Of a DNA stretch of 64,000 bases, positions 23,535 through 33,721 are shown in pieces. Within the stretch, counting starts at the first letter, position 1; each line of letters opens with the position of its first letter. The notes below the pieces were generated by a model, which searched no databases, was not told where the DNA came from, and saw nothing but the letters and a program-made list of their open reading frames with translations. A program made the translations under genes and the position numbers. Source of the DNA: Gracilariopsis chorda (taxonomy: Eukaryota > Rhodophyta > Florideophyceae > Gracilariales > Gracilariaceae); the NCBI GenBank assembly GCA_003194525.1, contig NBIV01000268.1, forward strand, positions 1 to 64,000, read 5' to 3'.

Positions 23535-24824
23535 TTACAGGATGCCAGCAATTGACATGCAGGTTGTTACCGGCCCAGCACAAGATTCAGTTCGCCAGAA
23601 CACGATTTGTTCTATTACCATGAGGACCCTCACCGCTAGAACAGCGTCACAAACGGAGACCCCCGTGTCCAAACTCTGGTGCAGACGTCCCAGCTGAAGT
23701 ACGATTTCTATAGAGTCGTTTGGATGGTGCTCGATGCAGTTACATACTGGAAACATGTGCAAAAGGTCCTTTTTTGCCTCTTTTGCCGTCATTCCCCAGA
23801 ACAGCAGACGGTTATTTGACGCCATCTCAAGCACGAAGTGGGTCCATAGCGGTTGAGGTATTGCTGCAATTTCATGAGACAGGGACCAACACCCAGACCA
23901 GTACCTGTCTCTGCCCATCTTAAAGTTCTTGGCTACTGTATCCAACAACTTGCGCCGCGTGTTGAGTGGGAGGCCTTGGTTGTCAATGTGCGAAGATTTA
24001 CCGAGGCAAGAAAATGCCACCTTGGTGAACTTTTCTGAAGCGTAGTAGCGCAGGCGTGGGGTAATGCGATACAAGGGCACTTTCTTGGTGGCAGGAAAGG
24101 TGCGAATTTTTGATTCCATTGTTCGCCTGTCAGGCTGCTTTGCACCCGCTTTACGTTCGACCAAAACGTTCCTAAATCTTACCACTGCCGAGAAGGGCAG
24201 AAGTCTACAGCCCGAAGAATCTGCAGGCGTGATAACAGCAGCGTTCAGTTGCTTTTCTTCAACGCCGAGGAACCCAATTGAACTTATTTTGAATGAGCTG
24301 TCCGTGTCGTTATCCACACATCGCCAAATCAAATCCACAAGGACGCGATCAACGGGATCAGTTATTGATGTTGCATCCACCTCAGGGACATCTTCTTCTT
24401 TTCCTCTGGATATTACATATATGCAGTTTGAACACGCCGGTTGGCCTTGCACCTCTGCAGCGTCTAGGTTCCCGTTCGTAAATGAGTGCACCGAGTGCTT
24501 GAAGTCAATGAATGCGTCCACGTTGTCGAGCGATACCACTGAAAAATCTACAATTCTTCGTAAGACTGGCCTTCTGGTCCGACAGCCATGTCTACTGAAA
24601 AGACATCTAGATTTTGAAGCAGCGTCCCCACATTGGCTTTCGGTGCGATCATGAGCTTGGCGCGTTTGATTATGATGTAGCTTACATAAAGGCGCCTCCG
24701 GAATTTGCGCTAACAGAGCTTGAACATCTTTACGCTCCACTTCCAACTTCTCCACCAGTTTCAATATGAAAGGCAGAACCATTTCTTCTCCAGCCGTTAC
24801 AAGGTTAAATAAATTTAAGTTCAC
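23535..24824 (-). CDS. Hypothetical protein, 429 codons, unidentified
   Basis: This is the longest open frame of the 18-27 kb region, starting MNLNLFNLVTAGEEMVLPF. It is a soluble, Cys-containing protein with no signal peptide or membrane segment. Two CxxC-like pairs (ACSNC near residue 130, CNC near 368) are visible. I recognise no domain. It is followed on the same strand by the decayed block at 20.5-23.4 kb, so it is probably the N-terminal part of a much larger protein, now truncated by frameshifts. A transposon or virus-like origin is possible but unproven. Confidence 0.4.
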   Translation of the reverse strand: MNLNLFNLVTAGEEMVLPFILKLVEKLEVERKDVQALLAQIPEAPLCKLHHNQTRQAHDRTESQCGDAASKSRCLFSRHGCRTRRPVLRRIVDFSVVSLDNVDAFIDFKHSVHSFTNGNLDAAEVQGQPACSNCIYVISRGKEEDVPEVDATSITDPVDRVLVDLIWRCVDNDTDSSFKISSIGFLGVEEKQLNAAVITPADSSGCRLLPFSAVVRFRNVLVERKAGAKQPDRRTMESKIRTFPATKKVPLYRITPRLRYYASEKFTKVAFSCLGKSSHIDNQGLPLNTRRKLLDTVAKNFKMGRDRYWSGCWSLSHEIAAIPQPLWTHFVLEMASNNRLLFWGMTAKEAKKDLLHMFPVCNCIEHHPNDSIEIVLQLGRLHQSLDTGVSVCDAVLAVRVLMVIEQIVFWRTESCAGPVTTCMSIAGIL

Positions 24825-24829
24825 GTATG

Positions 24830-25925
24830 GTCGTTCTTTTCATCGTTCTTGAGGGGTCTTTTCCGCCCCATTCGAAGATATGCGTACGAAAAGAAAGCAG
24901 TTCAAAGCCGGCACTCTTGGGTTGGACGCAACCCGTGTTTTTCAAGCGTAAACGGCGTGTTGTGCCCTTGCTTCAAAGCGGCGCAAATCGGAAATGACAT
25001 TCCATCCGATCTTCGGGTAGCTGCATGACGTGCAGAGGAGGTATATGCCGCCTTTGTGGGCGTGGAAGAGGTTTGGAACTTCTCCCGTGTCCACGGATGC
25101 CCTACTTTGTACCTAATTTTCAGTCAGGTTGATGCTTCGGCACGGTTGTTTGATGCTGAGATGACCACAACCCGTACATTATGACAGTTGGGAATTGGCA
25201 ATTGGGTCTACCACAACCTCTTTATTCGGTTTCATGGGTGCGGAGGCTCACTCTTGGAGTTTGACGCGGGTTACCGCCCTAAACCGGTTCAAGGAAACAG
25301 TTGGTACGGGGTTCAGCAATACAGAAAAGATGTCACCTGCAAAGGGGAGCAGCATGAAGTCAAATAGTCTCGAGTGCGAAGTTAGTGTCCGTTAACCTTG
25401 GCACGTGGGGGTCATGGGGACGGATCTGATAGTCACCTGTTTTGGAGGTATGATACGCCAATTATGGGAAAATGTCAATCTTTTTACAAGATAACAGACT
25501 GTACATGGAAACAAAGATCAAGAAACACAAGATCTGAAAACCAACTCCATCACACGCCCACTTGTTGGAATAAGAATTCTCCTCTCCATTGCTGTCGTAT
25601 AGTGGGTTTTTGTACCACATTAGTGTGCAAAATACCACTTCGGTGTGCCACGTGGATGATTGGACCAGAGAGGTATATCCTAAGAGCATGACTAACTTGT
25701 GAGTATATATGTAAATTCGTTCGATTTGGCGACGAAATTTTCATATTAGCAAGTCTAATGTGTCAGTTATCGCCAAAATAAGGAGTCATATTGCTCTTTC
25801 CATATGTAAATTGCACTGAATATGGCGACTCAAATAGCACTTTGACCATCGAAAGCCAAATATTCTGACCAAGCGCTTCCTTCGACTTGGCATTTCGTCA
25901 CTGAAATCCTGCCGAGACCCACAAA
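24830..25925. other. No gene recognised
   Basis: Only ORFs below 100 codons are present (25195-25395, 25398-25691), with no motif. Confidence 0.4.
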
Positions 25926-25931
25926 ACCCAA

Positions 25932-26141
25932 ATGCACCAACCGAAGTTTCCCATGCCACTATACCAGCCTCAAAGCAGTCCGCAACCACCACCAACTGTC
26001 TTCAAGCACCGCAAAACTGCCGCCATGCCAAAAACAGGCACCAACTTTATTCCTGAGAAGTATCTAGCTCTTGCACGTGCCGGACTCGTGACCTCCCGCA
26101 AGCCTATAAAACAGAACTTCGACATGTTGGGCAGAAGTTGA
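25932..26141 (+). pseudogene. Possible Myb/SANT-like transposon protein fragment
   Basis: KTGTNFIPEKYLALARAGLVTSRKPIKQNFDMLG resembles the start of Myb/SANT-like domains of Harbinger-associated proteins (FTxEEDxxLxRAW...SxDPxxGxDQ...FW). The key Trp and the acidic pair are missing. The ORF ends after about 70 codons and nothing follows. The assignment is weak. Confidence 0.25.
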
Positions 26142-26631
26142 ACGGAAATTCTGTTGCCAGTCTGAAGTCAAATGCATAGCTTTTGGGGGAACGTGGTTCA
26201 GTGTTTGGAGGTTGGTACCAGTGATTCTATTAGTAGGGTGCTTCCATCGCCAATATCCAATAAAAGGCTTACACGTCGCGCAGAGTCAATACTTAGCCTT
26301 CACACAGTACGACTGCACGCTTTTTCAATCCGAGCATATTGCTATTTGGCTATTTACATATAGCAACAGTAGGCATGCTGTAATATTTAACTTTAAATTT
26401 TAGAAATAGTTCTTACTGTTAACTACAGTACTGAGTTACACAATTAGAGTATACCTTACGCGTGGCACACGTAGCGTGCCATGTCCACGGGACGTCGAGT
26501 ACGCCCACCTGTAAGGTAAATGTCAGCCTCCTCTTCCTTCAAGGTAAATGGTAGGCACCTTTTGGATGATTGTGATGTCAACTGGTTTTTACATTCAACC
26601 TTTTTGGGTATCCAAGATCTTATCGGGTGTT

Positions 26632-27010
26632 ACTAGTGTCTATCTGACCAGCGACCTCATATGAGGTCAATATTAATGACTCTAAAACTTTATCAAAACC
26701 TTAAAACTTTTCCAAAAACTTTTTCACTTTGATCTTCTCATCATGTCTTCTACGCGGGCAGCGCTGAACCATGTCCACAACACATCACCAACAGTCGTAG
26801 CTGTCACATCAAGCACTATCGTCAAAAACATTCGTACACAATGGCCCCGTCCACAGATCTTTTTGTTCAAAGACCACCTGGTTAGCCATGTTTCAAGTTC
26901 AAAATTTGAAATGTGGGGCCATGCGGATCAGATTTCAATTTTTTTTTAATTTTGCGTGCCGTTGCTCTGACCTCATATGAGGTCAGCGCACTGGTCCGAT
27001 AGACACTAGT
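26632..27010. mobile_element. TIR element (MITE-like), 379 bp
   Basis: The left end (26632 onward, ACTAGTGTCTATC then ACCAG and GACCTCATATGAGGTCA) matches the reverse complement of the right end (GATAGACACTAGT ending at 27010, with TGACCTCATATGAGGTCA inside). The TIRs are about 38-40 bp with a few mismatches and a small indel. Each contains the near-palindrome GACCTCATATGAGGTC. The outermost ACTAGT occurs on both sides and is itself a palindrome, so the exact ends and target duplication (TA, or ACTAGT) stay open. A 68-codon ORF inside (26743-26949) is unrecognised. The interior is A/T rich. Confidence 0.75.
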
Positions 27011-27199
27011 CCACCAGTTACGATACCTAGCGACTACGACGCTGATACGTAGAACTAGCCGAGTATCTTGCATCTCTAGTGGTCGGTGTGGCCACAGACC
27101 CTACTGGAACCTTTTTTTTCTCTCTTCTAGGTCGAGCCCACACGGGGCTTTTTACAGTCGAGGTCCACACGAACTACCCATTTGGTCATTGACCGTGTT

Positions 27200-28565
27200 T
27201 GGTTATACCACAATTGCGGCAATCTTCAAGTATACTCTGGCGAAAATCGACTTCCAGAACGCATTTCTACAGTCGCCTGCGGAAAGAGATATCTACGTTA
27301 TACCTCCTCGCGATTGCAAGACAAGAACTCAGCAGTGCTAGCTTCTTCTTTCAGATGCCTATGGATTAGTGAATGCAGGCGCGAAATGGGAAGAAATCAG
27401 TGACCCATTCCTTAGGTGTATAGGATTCACACAGCTAATATATGTACCGCACTTGTTTTACATGAACAAGAGTAGAGGTTTGGACATGCTAGCGGGGAAA
27501 GTGGTTGACGATATATTATTCGCTGCGACCAGAAACCGCCTTTCGACAGTGATAGAAAGAATTCAAGGGAGGTACAAACGTGGAACTTTTTTTTACGGAA
27601 CAGGATTGATACAGTTCTACGGCCTCGAAATTTTGCAACGAGAAGACTACAGTATCACCGTGAACGGCGACCAAAAGCTTGAAGGATTACCCCTTCTTCG
27701 TATAGACCGGATGAGACGTAAACAGCAAGACCAAACCGTCACAAGCATTGAATTAACGAGTTTCAGATCATTGGATAGCTCCACCGGTTGGCTGGCAGTC
27801 GCCGCGTCCCCCTCTTGTGCACTTGCCGCATCAATGTTACAGCAGAAAGGCGCATTACCGAGAGTGAAGTATTTGGTGACTCAGCTAAATGTTTTGAAAA
27901 GGCTTAAGACAAAGTCGACAACTGTCCGATATCTTCAACCAGAAGCAAAGAAGGAATGCCAGGTCTCTTTGGTCGTATTTGCCAACGCAAGTCACTCTAC
28001 GGATCACGGTCAGCTGGGATACATAGCTGGCTTGTTATTTGGGGACTTAAAGGAGAATACTGTATTTTATAACGTGGCATGGACTTCGCACAAATCTCGG
28101 CATCCGGTTATATCGATTGGATCCGCCGAAAAGCTGGCTGCAGGCGAGACAATCGACGAAGGGAAGGTCTTAGCAGAAGCGTACAGGAGGATACTGCACA
28201 CTGATGTTAAGCGTTGGATTGTGGTTGATTCAAAGGATTTATATGTAACATTATCTACTTGTCGGAACGCCGCCGACCGGTGTATTCGTGGAGACGTAAG
28301 TGTTCTAAGGTACGAGTTCGGGACGAAGAAAACTGATCGGATGATATGGCTACCTGGACGCTGCAACTACGCAGACCCTTTGACCAAGTTTGATAGTGCG
28401 ATGGACTACGCTTTGGAGCTTTTGCTCTTCGATGGAAAACTTTCGATTGACCTTTCGAAAGCGGTGTACACTAGCTCGAACAAGTCAACTGGATATGGTT
28501 TACGAAGAAGAGGTGGTGCGAAATGCAGCAACTGCCACGCAATAGCCTACAGTGATATGCAGTAA
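27200..28565 (+). pseudogene. copia-like element B: RT and RNase H, 5' truncated
   Basis: From about 27240, KIDFQNAFLQSPAERDIYVIPP is RT motif A. After a TAG at 27337-27339 (CAG or TGG ancestor plausible), SDAYGLVNAGAKWEE is the motif B region, and MLAGKVVDDILFAAT is the catalytic motif with Val in place of Tyr in YVDD. The frame stays open through the connection (PSCALAASMLQQ) and RNase H (VFANASHSTDHG, KVLAEAYRR, VVDSKDLY, WLPGRCNYADPLTK) to 28565. Everything upstream of RT is missing. The DLSKA tail matches that of element A at 0.5-3.4 kb. Confidence 0.85.
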
Positions 28566-28580
28566 CTGCCACGCAACAGC

Positions 28581-29047
28581 TGACAGTATTCAATTGCATT
28601 ATTAGTATCTTTACCTAGGAGAGGGCCTCTGGACGCGTGTAAGAAGAGGCGCCGGCTCGGTGGTTGCAGTAGGAAGAGAAAAGACAGGACCTACCGACGC
28701 GTAGTAAAGACTAGACATTTGCTCCGAGACTTCGACGGTTTTCTCATTGTGATACGGAAGAAAAGAGCTTGAAGCTCGACAAACCAGCACACGCTGGGAG
28801 CTTGAAGTAAGCTCCGTGAGCGTTACAGCTCAGAAGGATACCAATCTGAGGCAACGCCCGAAACGCGGCGTAGCCAAAAAAGAGAATGATCATATATGTA
28901 GTCACATATCGCTACAACAAAGCCCATCTTCCGGAGGAAGAACTCCGGAAGAGAGGAGGCAGCCTCAGTAGGACTACTGAGGATTCGTGCCTACTGCTTT
29001 GCGCCCCCACGGTCGACTATTCTATCGCTTGCGTGTGTTGGTCAACA
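28581..29047 (+). repeat. Putative 3' LTR of copia-like element B
   Basis: It starts TGACAGTATTC just after the pol stop and could end ...GGTCAACA at 29047. It holds CATATATG near 28891 and a perfect hairpin at 28928-28951 (CTTCCGGA / TCCGGAAG). A second hairpin (CCTCAG...CTGAGG) and GTGCCT follow. A 30-bp tandem word (CAACTGCCACGCAA / TAACTGCCACGCAA) straddles the pol end and the LTR start. No second copy is in the window, so the borders are inferred from TG...CA only. Confidence 0.45.
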
Positions 29048-29382
29048 GTTCTTGACAATCTTTGACTGACTGGACTTTAGAAGGGTGACTACTGACAGCG
29101 AAATTGGGGTAACTAGTCGGTGCAAAATACGACCCTTCTACATATGGACGAGACTACCTAACCTTAATCACGAGTTGTCTTTAAACCTGAGCACAGCGGA
29201 GGAGTCAAGCAGTGTCAAATCGACCTAGGGAGTGAGACAGAGAGAATTTCAAATATTTAGTTGGAAGAACTTAAAAACCGATCCTCTGGACATATCATAG
29301 TCACATGAGTATCGAGCACTTGAATAGAGACTTGGTTTTCAACCGAGAAATGCCAAGAATGCACGGTAGGAAGTGGACTGTA

Positions 29383-30012
29383 CTACGAGTACACCTTAGA
29401 GTAAGACTCTCGCGTGTGAAGGCGTTGCAGGTACTCTTGAGCCTTTCCAGTGACAAGATCTTCCTGGACCATGTCTGCAAGTGTGAGAACGTAGGTGAAC
29501 ATGATATCTATCGCAGAAAATTCTCCCATGTAATAGTCATAATTGAGTTCCTTCTCGAGATGTCCAATGACGTCCTCGGTGAATTTTTTCTTTGCAGGCT
29601 TGAGCTTTTCCTGATCACGATCGTGATGTTTCATGTTGAAGCATAGCAGAAAGACGGGTACAACTGCTTTGTAGGCTTCTGTGGCTACAAAAAATAATCC
29701 CTGAAAGAACTTCGCACGATTACGATGGCCGATTGTCGGGTGGAACTTGTGGCTCTTGTCATAAGTTTCCAAGATGTACATGACTATGGCGCCAAACTCC
29801 AGCAAAGAGGAGCCATCAGGCATGACGACAAACGGGATCACGCGACGGGGCGAGTACTTCTCCAATCCTGGTACCTTCTTGAGGTCGGCAGCTGCGATGG
29901 TGGTCACACCCATCTGAGAGGAATCAATCCCAAGCTCCGAGAGAAGCTGGTAGGGTATTGAGGAGCAGAAAAAAGGCACATGAAAAAGCGTAGGTACGAC
30001 AACGGAAAACAT
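29383..30012 (-). CDS. Glutathione S-transferase-like protein
   Basis: This is a 209-residue protein of normal GST length. The N-terminal thioredoxin-like half has SIPYQLLSELGI (helix 1 region) and, near residues 56-90, RRVIPFVVMPDGSSLLEFGAIVMYILETYD. That contains the cis-Pro strand and the (E/D)-S-x-A-I-type glutathione-binding loop, here LEFGAI with Phe where Ser is usual. The C-terminal helical half (KFHPTIGHRNRAKFFQGLFF...YYMGEFSAIDIMFTYVLTLADM) has the conserved AIDIM helix 6 motif. GSTs conjugate glutathione to electrophiles in the cytosol. The start at 30012 is tentative: a minus-strand ORF in another frame (30143-29904) has GST-like beginnings, so a frameshift or small intron may exist. 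It is a single exon otherwise, and likely a host gene. Confidence 0.7.
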   Translation of the reverse strand: MFSVVVPTLFHVPFFCSSIPYQLLSELGIDSSQMGVTTIAAADLKKVPGLEKYSPRRVIPFVVMPDGSSLLEFGAIVMYILETYDKSHKFHPTIGHRNRAKFFQGLFFVATEAYKAVVPVFLLCFNMKHHDRDQEKLKPAKKKFTEDVIGHLEKELNYDYYMGEFSAIDIMFTYVLTLADMVQEDLVTGKAQEYLQRLHTRESYSKVYS

Positions 30013-30149
30013 GATGCGGTCTCTGACACCAGCACATCGTCAAAGCCGAGATCACCGACCGGTCCGAGCGTTAAGTACGACTTTGAAGGTGCCCAACTCA
30101 ACTTGACATAGTTGGAAAACGATTGGCCAACAGCATTGATCATTTGTGC

Positions 30150-32207
30150 GTAGTAACCATCATGGTATACTGTTGGGCTACAAAAGCCTCTAGAGTGGAG
30201 TCCCGTTTTTCTCGGTGGAATGTTGCTTGCAACACAGTTTCTACTGGGTTATGCAATAACTGCATTGTTTCTCTTCAAGAGGATTGGAGATCTAATAGGC
30301 CCATAACACTTGTATGACCTGTTTCGATCTCAAGACCAAGCTGCGTACCACACAAATCGCACCATTATTGTTACACACAATAACGCAGCCAGGACTGGGA
30401 TCGCCTTTTGTGAAACAAAACCTCAGCGAAATGTTTCAAACCCTTCCCTATACGCCTTTTGAGGGCTGTGAAAGATATAATCGTTCAGTCAATCGTCCGC
30501 TAACCCTGCGTCGTAAATGAAGAGTGCAACAATTGCAAGTTGATAAATCCACGTTGCCCTAAGGGAAACGCTATTCTTTGGTTTACAATTCGGAAAGAGT
30601 TTCGTCTACACTGATTCATTGATGTGCCTATCATAGTGACGGGCTTAATTTGGTATGAAATCCCGGCAATACGACCTACTAGATCGACAAACTACCATCA
30701 CAACAAAGCAGCAGCCCTAATCACAATACTGGATGAGTTCAGTTTTGGACCTCTCAGTAATCAAACGAGAATTGACGCTTTGACAAACTCTTTACATCTG
30801 ATTATTACGAGCAAAGTAAGGCAAAGTGTTATTGTCAGAATGCTACGTACTACGTGATGATGATCGAGCTCTACTGGAAAACAAAATGAAATAGTAGAAA
30901 TGATCTGATGAGAGAAGCGCTTTGCCACAAATTTGGAAGAAAGCTCTCGTCACAGAGCCTTAGATTAGCAGTCATCTTGTTTCTCATTCGATGATGTTAT
31001 TGACTTAACAATAGCAATAGTTTGAGGAGCTCTCTCCTTCTCGAGTGTTGGAAGAGTAAATATGAGCACTATGTAAGTGTTTCTGTGTTTCGCACAAGAT
31101 TGAAGCACTCTCAAGAGTTGTGTGTGTTAATACAACCAGGACCTTTGCAAGTCAAAAAATGTATATAGGATGTTAATATCAAAATATGTTGTCGAGAAAG
31201 TTAGTGTAGTTTGATCTTTCGAACATCTGCTCATTCCCAAGCCTTGTGCCTGCCACCGAATCTTTTGTATACATCAATACCAGGATATGGATGGACATCA
31301 CTTCAAGAGCACAACGATGATCTCCTACACTGAACCTGGACATTTCTTCATTCTCGTTCGAGAATCAAGCAAAGCTTTATCGATACAGACATCTTTCACG
31401 CTTCCTGACTTTTTTCCGCATCCCCGTATCCTTGTTGTCCACGAAATTTTCATTCGGCAAAATTGTCTTTCACGTCCTGAAATTGTACCTAACAGCATGG
31501 ATATGACAAAGGGTTAGTTGAGCCTGCGAACACATAAATCCTTTCTCTTCTGCATGGATGGAGGAGGCCATAATATAGATAAAAAAGTACATCCGGCCAC
31601 CATAGATTGGACAGAAAGTCGAAGAAAGATAGCCCTTCAATGCTGATTACTTTTATTGGAATGGCTGGCTATGAAGCACAAGAAGCAATCAGCCCGACAG
31701 AAACAAAAGAGCACTGTCTGGTCTACGAATTGACTGCACAAAAGACGACACAAAAGACTGGGACGCGATGTTGTTCATTTATAAACGTCTCATTCCGTCT
31801 CATTCCGTCTCATTCCGTCCATTCACATCGAAGAAAACAAACGTGAGAACGTGCAACAACAATTCCTAAACGTGTAGCTGAGAATAGCCAGTTTCAAGTC
31901 CAGTTGAGGGCCATTCGTTCAGAACTGCCGCCTTTGGATGTTTCTCCCACAAATTCTTCGCACGAAGGCGAACAGAGTTACAACGTCTACAGAGACTAGA
32001 AGTTTGTGCTGTTCATAATTCTTAACACATTGAAGGGCCACACTTATTCGTGGGTTTGGGACTCCGGTTAGTTCAGTATTGAGCCCAAGCTCTTTATAAA
32101 AGCAGCAGACGTGCGACCGATTCCTGAAGAGCTTGCAATTTCCCACAACCCTGGCATCTTTAGTTCTTCAAAGATATTCTGCTAAGTGAATAAGAGGTTT
32201 TAATATC
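30150..32207. other. Intergenic, no supported gene
   Basis: Short ORFs only (for example 31287-31517). The sequence is A/T richer than the TE regions. It presumably contains the promoters of the GST and redox enzyme genes, but no clear element was recognised. Confidence 0.45.
31787..31816. repeat. Three perfect copies of GTCTCATTCC
   Basis: A 10-bp unit is repeated three times without change, followed by a partial GTCCATTC. It lies about 390 bp upstream of the redox enzyme start. It could be a minisatellite or a cluster of protein-binding sites. Confidence 0.85.
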
Positions 32208-33080
32208 ATGGCAGCATTCATTTCCTCAATTTTTACTAGTTCATTTCTTCAATCTTCCAGTCCTGTGTTGAAAAGCTCAAGTGGCACTACATGTTCTTTG
32301 CCGCCCGGTCAGAGGTCGAAGATTGTATCTGTTCTAGCGCCAAGCACATCTGCGGTTCAGCAATGGAAAGCTGGCCCGATTACGACAATGGGGCAGTTCT
32401 GGGAACTAGCGGATGACTCTAAGCTAATGTCTCAGTATGATGCAGACAAAAAGATTGCTTTTTTAAAAGATGCGTCCTTGGAAGAGGTGCGCCGCATCTG
32501 CCTGCAATACCGATATTTTGTGGAAAAGTACCCGGATAACCTCGCCATGCTTATCAGCAAGATGCCGAAAGGAGAACTCAAGAGTCTGTTGTGCGATATT
32601 CTTTCCGAAGAAATGGGAATGGGAGACGTTAATGCATCTCACTCGACATGGTACGACTCTTTTCTGAGATCTCTCGGAGTGAGCGAATACCAGTTGAAGC
32701 ACTCACTCTATGCTGAAAACGAGAGCATTTTGAAGGAAACTGAGCGTCGCTGCCGAGAGGAGTTGGCTGTACACTGCATTGGACTTGTTGGAATGGGGCG
32801 GGAGTGCCTCTGTCAAATCTATCTTTCTCAGATGTACAAGAATCTTCGCCAGAATGCGGAAGTCGTGAAGATTGAGGAGCAAATAGACTGGTTGTTCTGG
32901 GACTTTCACACGGGAGATGATGACGTTGAGCACCGCATGAAAATGAGGGAACGCATTGGGGCATTGGTGATGGACGAGAACGGTGTAAGGCAACTGACAG
33001 ATGGGTATAGGTTTGCGAAAAATTCCTGGGATGAGTTTTGGGAGAACAACTATACGAACACTCGCTTCTTTCGGAACTAA
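32208..33080 (+). CDS. Iron-containing redox enzyme / haem-oxygenase-fold protein, probably plastid-targeted
   Basis: This is an intact single-exon gene of 290 codons. Residues 1-55 are rich in Ser and hydrophobics with Phe close to the start (MAAFISSIFTSSFLQSSS), typical of algal plastid transit peptides. The rest is helical and resembles the haem-oxygenase-like iron-containing redox enzyme family: CLQYRYFVEKYPDNLAMLISKMP, LLCDILSEEMGMGDVNASHSTWYDSFL (Glu and His ligands expected here) and a late DFHTGDDDVEHRMKMRE with further candidate His/Glu ligands. The chemistry of this family is diverse, so no substrate is proposed. ATG context is ATATCATGG; polyadenylation-like AATAAAA follows. It lies just left of the Harbinger TIR. 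Confidence 0.75.
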   Translation: MAAFISSIFTSSFLQSSSPVLKSSSGTTCSLPPGQRSKIVSVLAPSTSAVQQWKAGPITTMGQFWELADDSKLMSQYDADKKIAFLKDASLEEVRRICLQYRYFVEKYPDNLAMLISKMPKGELKSLLCDILSEEMGMGDVNASHSTWYDSFLRSLGVSEYQLKHSLYAENESILKETERRCREELAVHCIGLVGMGRECLCQIYLSQMYKNLRQNAEVVKIEEQIDWLFWDFHTGDDDVEHRMKMRERIGALVMDENGVRQLTDGYRFAKNSWDEFWENNYTNTRFFRN

Positions 33081-33177
33081 TAAGAAACGAGTTCATCATA
33101 AGAGACAGCTAGGACCTTCGAAGGCCAAAAAAAAACTTTCTTAAGCAAGCGAGTTTCCTCCCTGGATGAATGGAGGT

Positions 33178-33192
33178 AATAAAACAATAAAA
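33178..33192 (+). terminator. Polyadenylation-like signals after the redox enzyme gene
   Basis: Two AATAAAA words in close succession lie about 100 bp after the stop codon. Confidence 0.5.
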
Positions 33193-33531
33193 ACACCAAA
33201 TTTGTTTTGTTCTTGCAGCCTTCCTTCAGACTGAATTTGGCAAGCTAACCGTTTACGTTAGGACTCTGAGTCAAAGGTCGACTAGCCCGCAAGACACATA
33301 TCCAGAAAAGCCGGGAGATAGTAGTGCTTGCACGTTTCAGAAGGCAGCGTTCTGCTCAGAAGTTTGAGAATACATAGCGTATTGAACAGCAAGATAGTGT
33401 AAGAGGGCATAACGTCACAAGCCCTTCAAAGTATTTCTCTATCGGTTGACAACTCTTACACGACTCTTCACATACTAAGCAGGGAATTCCAGGGCCTGGA
33501 GAGGCTACATTCTCACCGTCACCTGAGATAC

Positions 33532-33561
33532 TAGAGGATTAACGCCGTAGAAAATCTCGTA
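33532..33561 (+). repeat. Left TIR of the Harbinger candidate
   Basis: It matches the right TIR at 27 of 30 positions. A subterminal hairpin (ATCTCGTAG ... CTACGAGAT) follows at about 33570-33605. TTATGGTATA near 33650 resembles ATTATGGTATA at the inner side of the right TIR. Confidence 0.8.
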
Positions 33562-33721
33562 TCAAATCTCGTAGCCACGACTTACACGAACGCTACGAGA
33601 TTTTGCGGAACAAAACATTATGTTTGCACCTTACGCAAAATAACTTATGGTATAGTTCGTAGGATACGCATCATGCGGTTGTCCACAGACCACCCAGTTT
33701 GGAACATGAGCCAAGATTCCA

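Noticed and set aside
32208-33080. TenA/thiaminase identity for the haem-oxygenase-fold gene
   Set aside because: Characteristic TenA motifs are not visible; length and the late DDxxEH region fit the iron-containing redox enzyme group better.
32629-33099. 156-codon minus-strand ORF
   Set aside because: It is the antisense shadow of the intact redox enzyme gene, with composition dictated by the plus strand.
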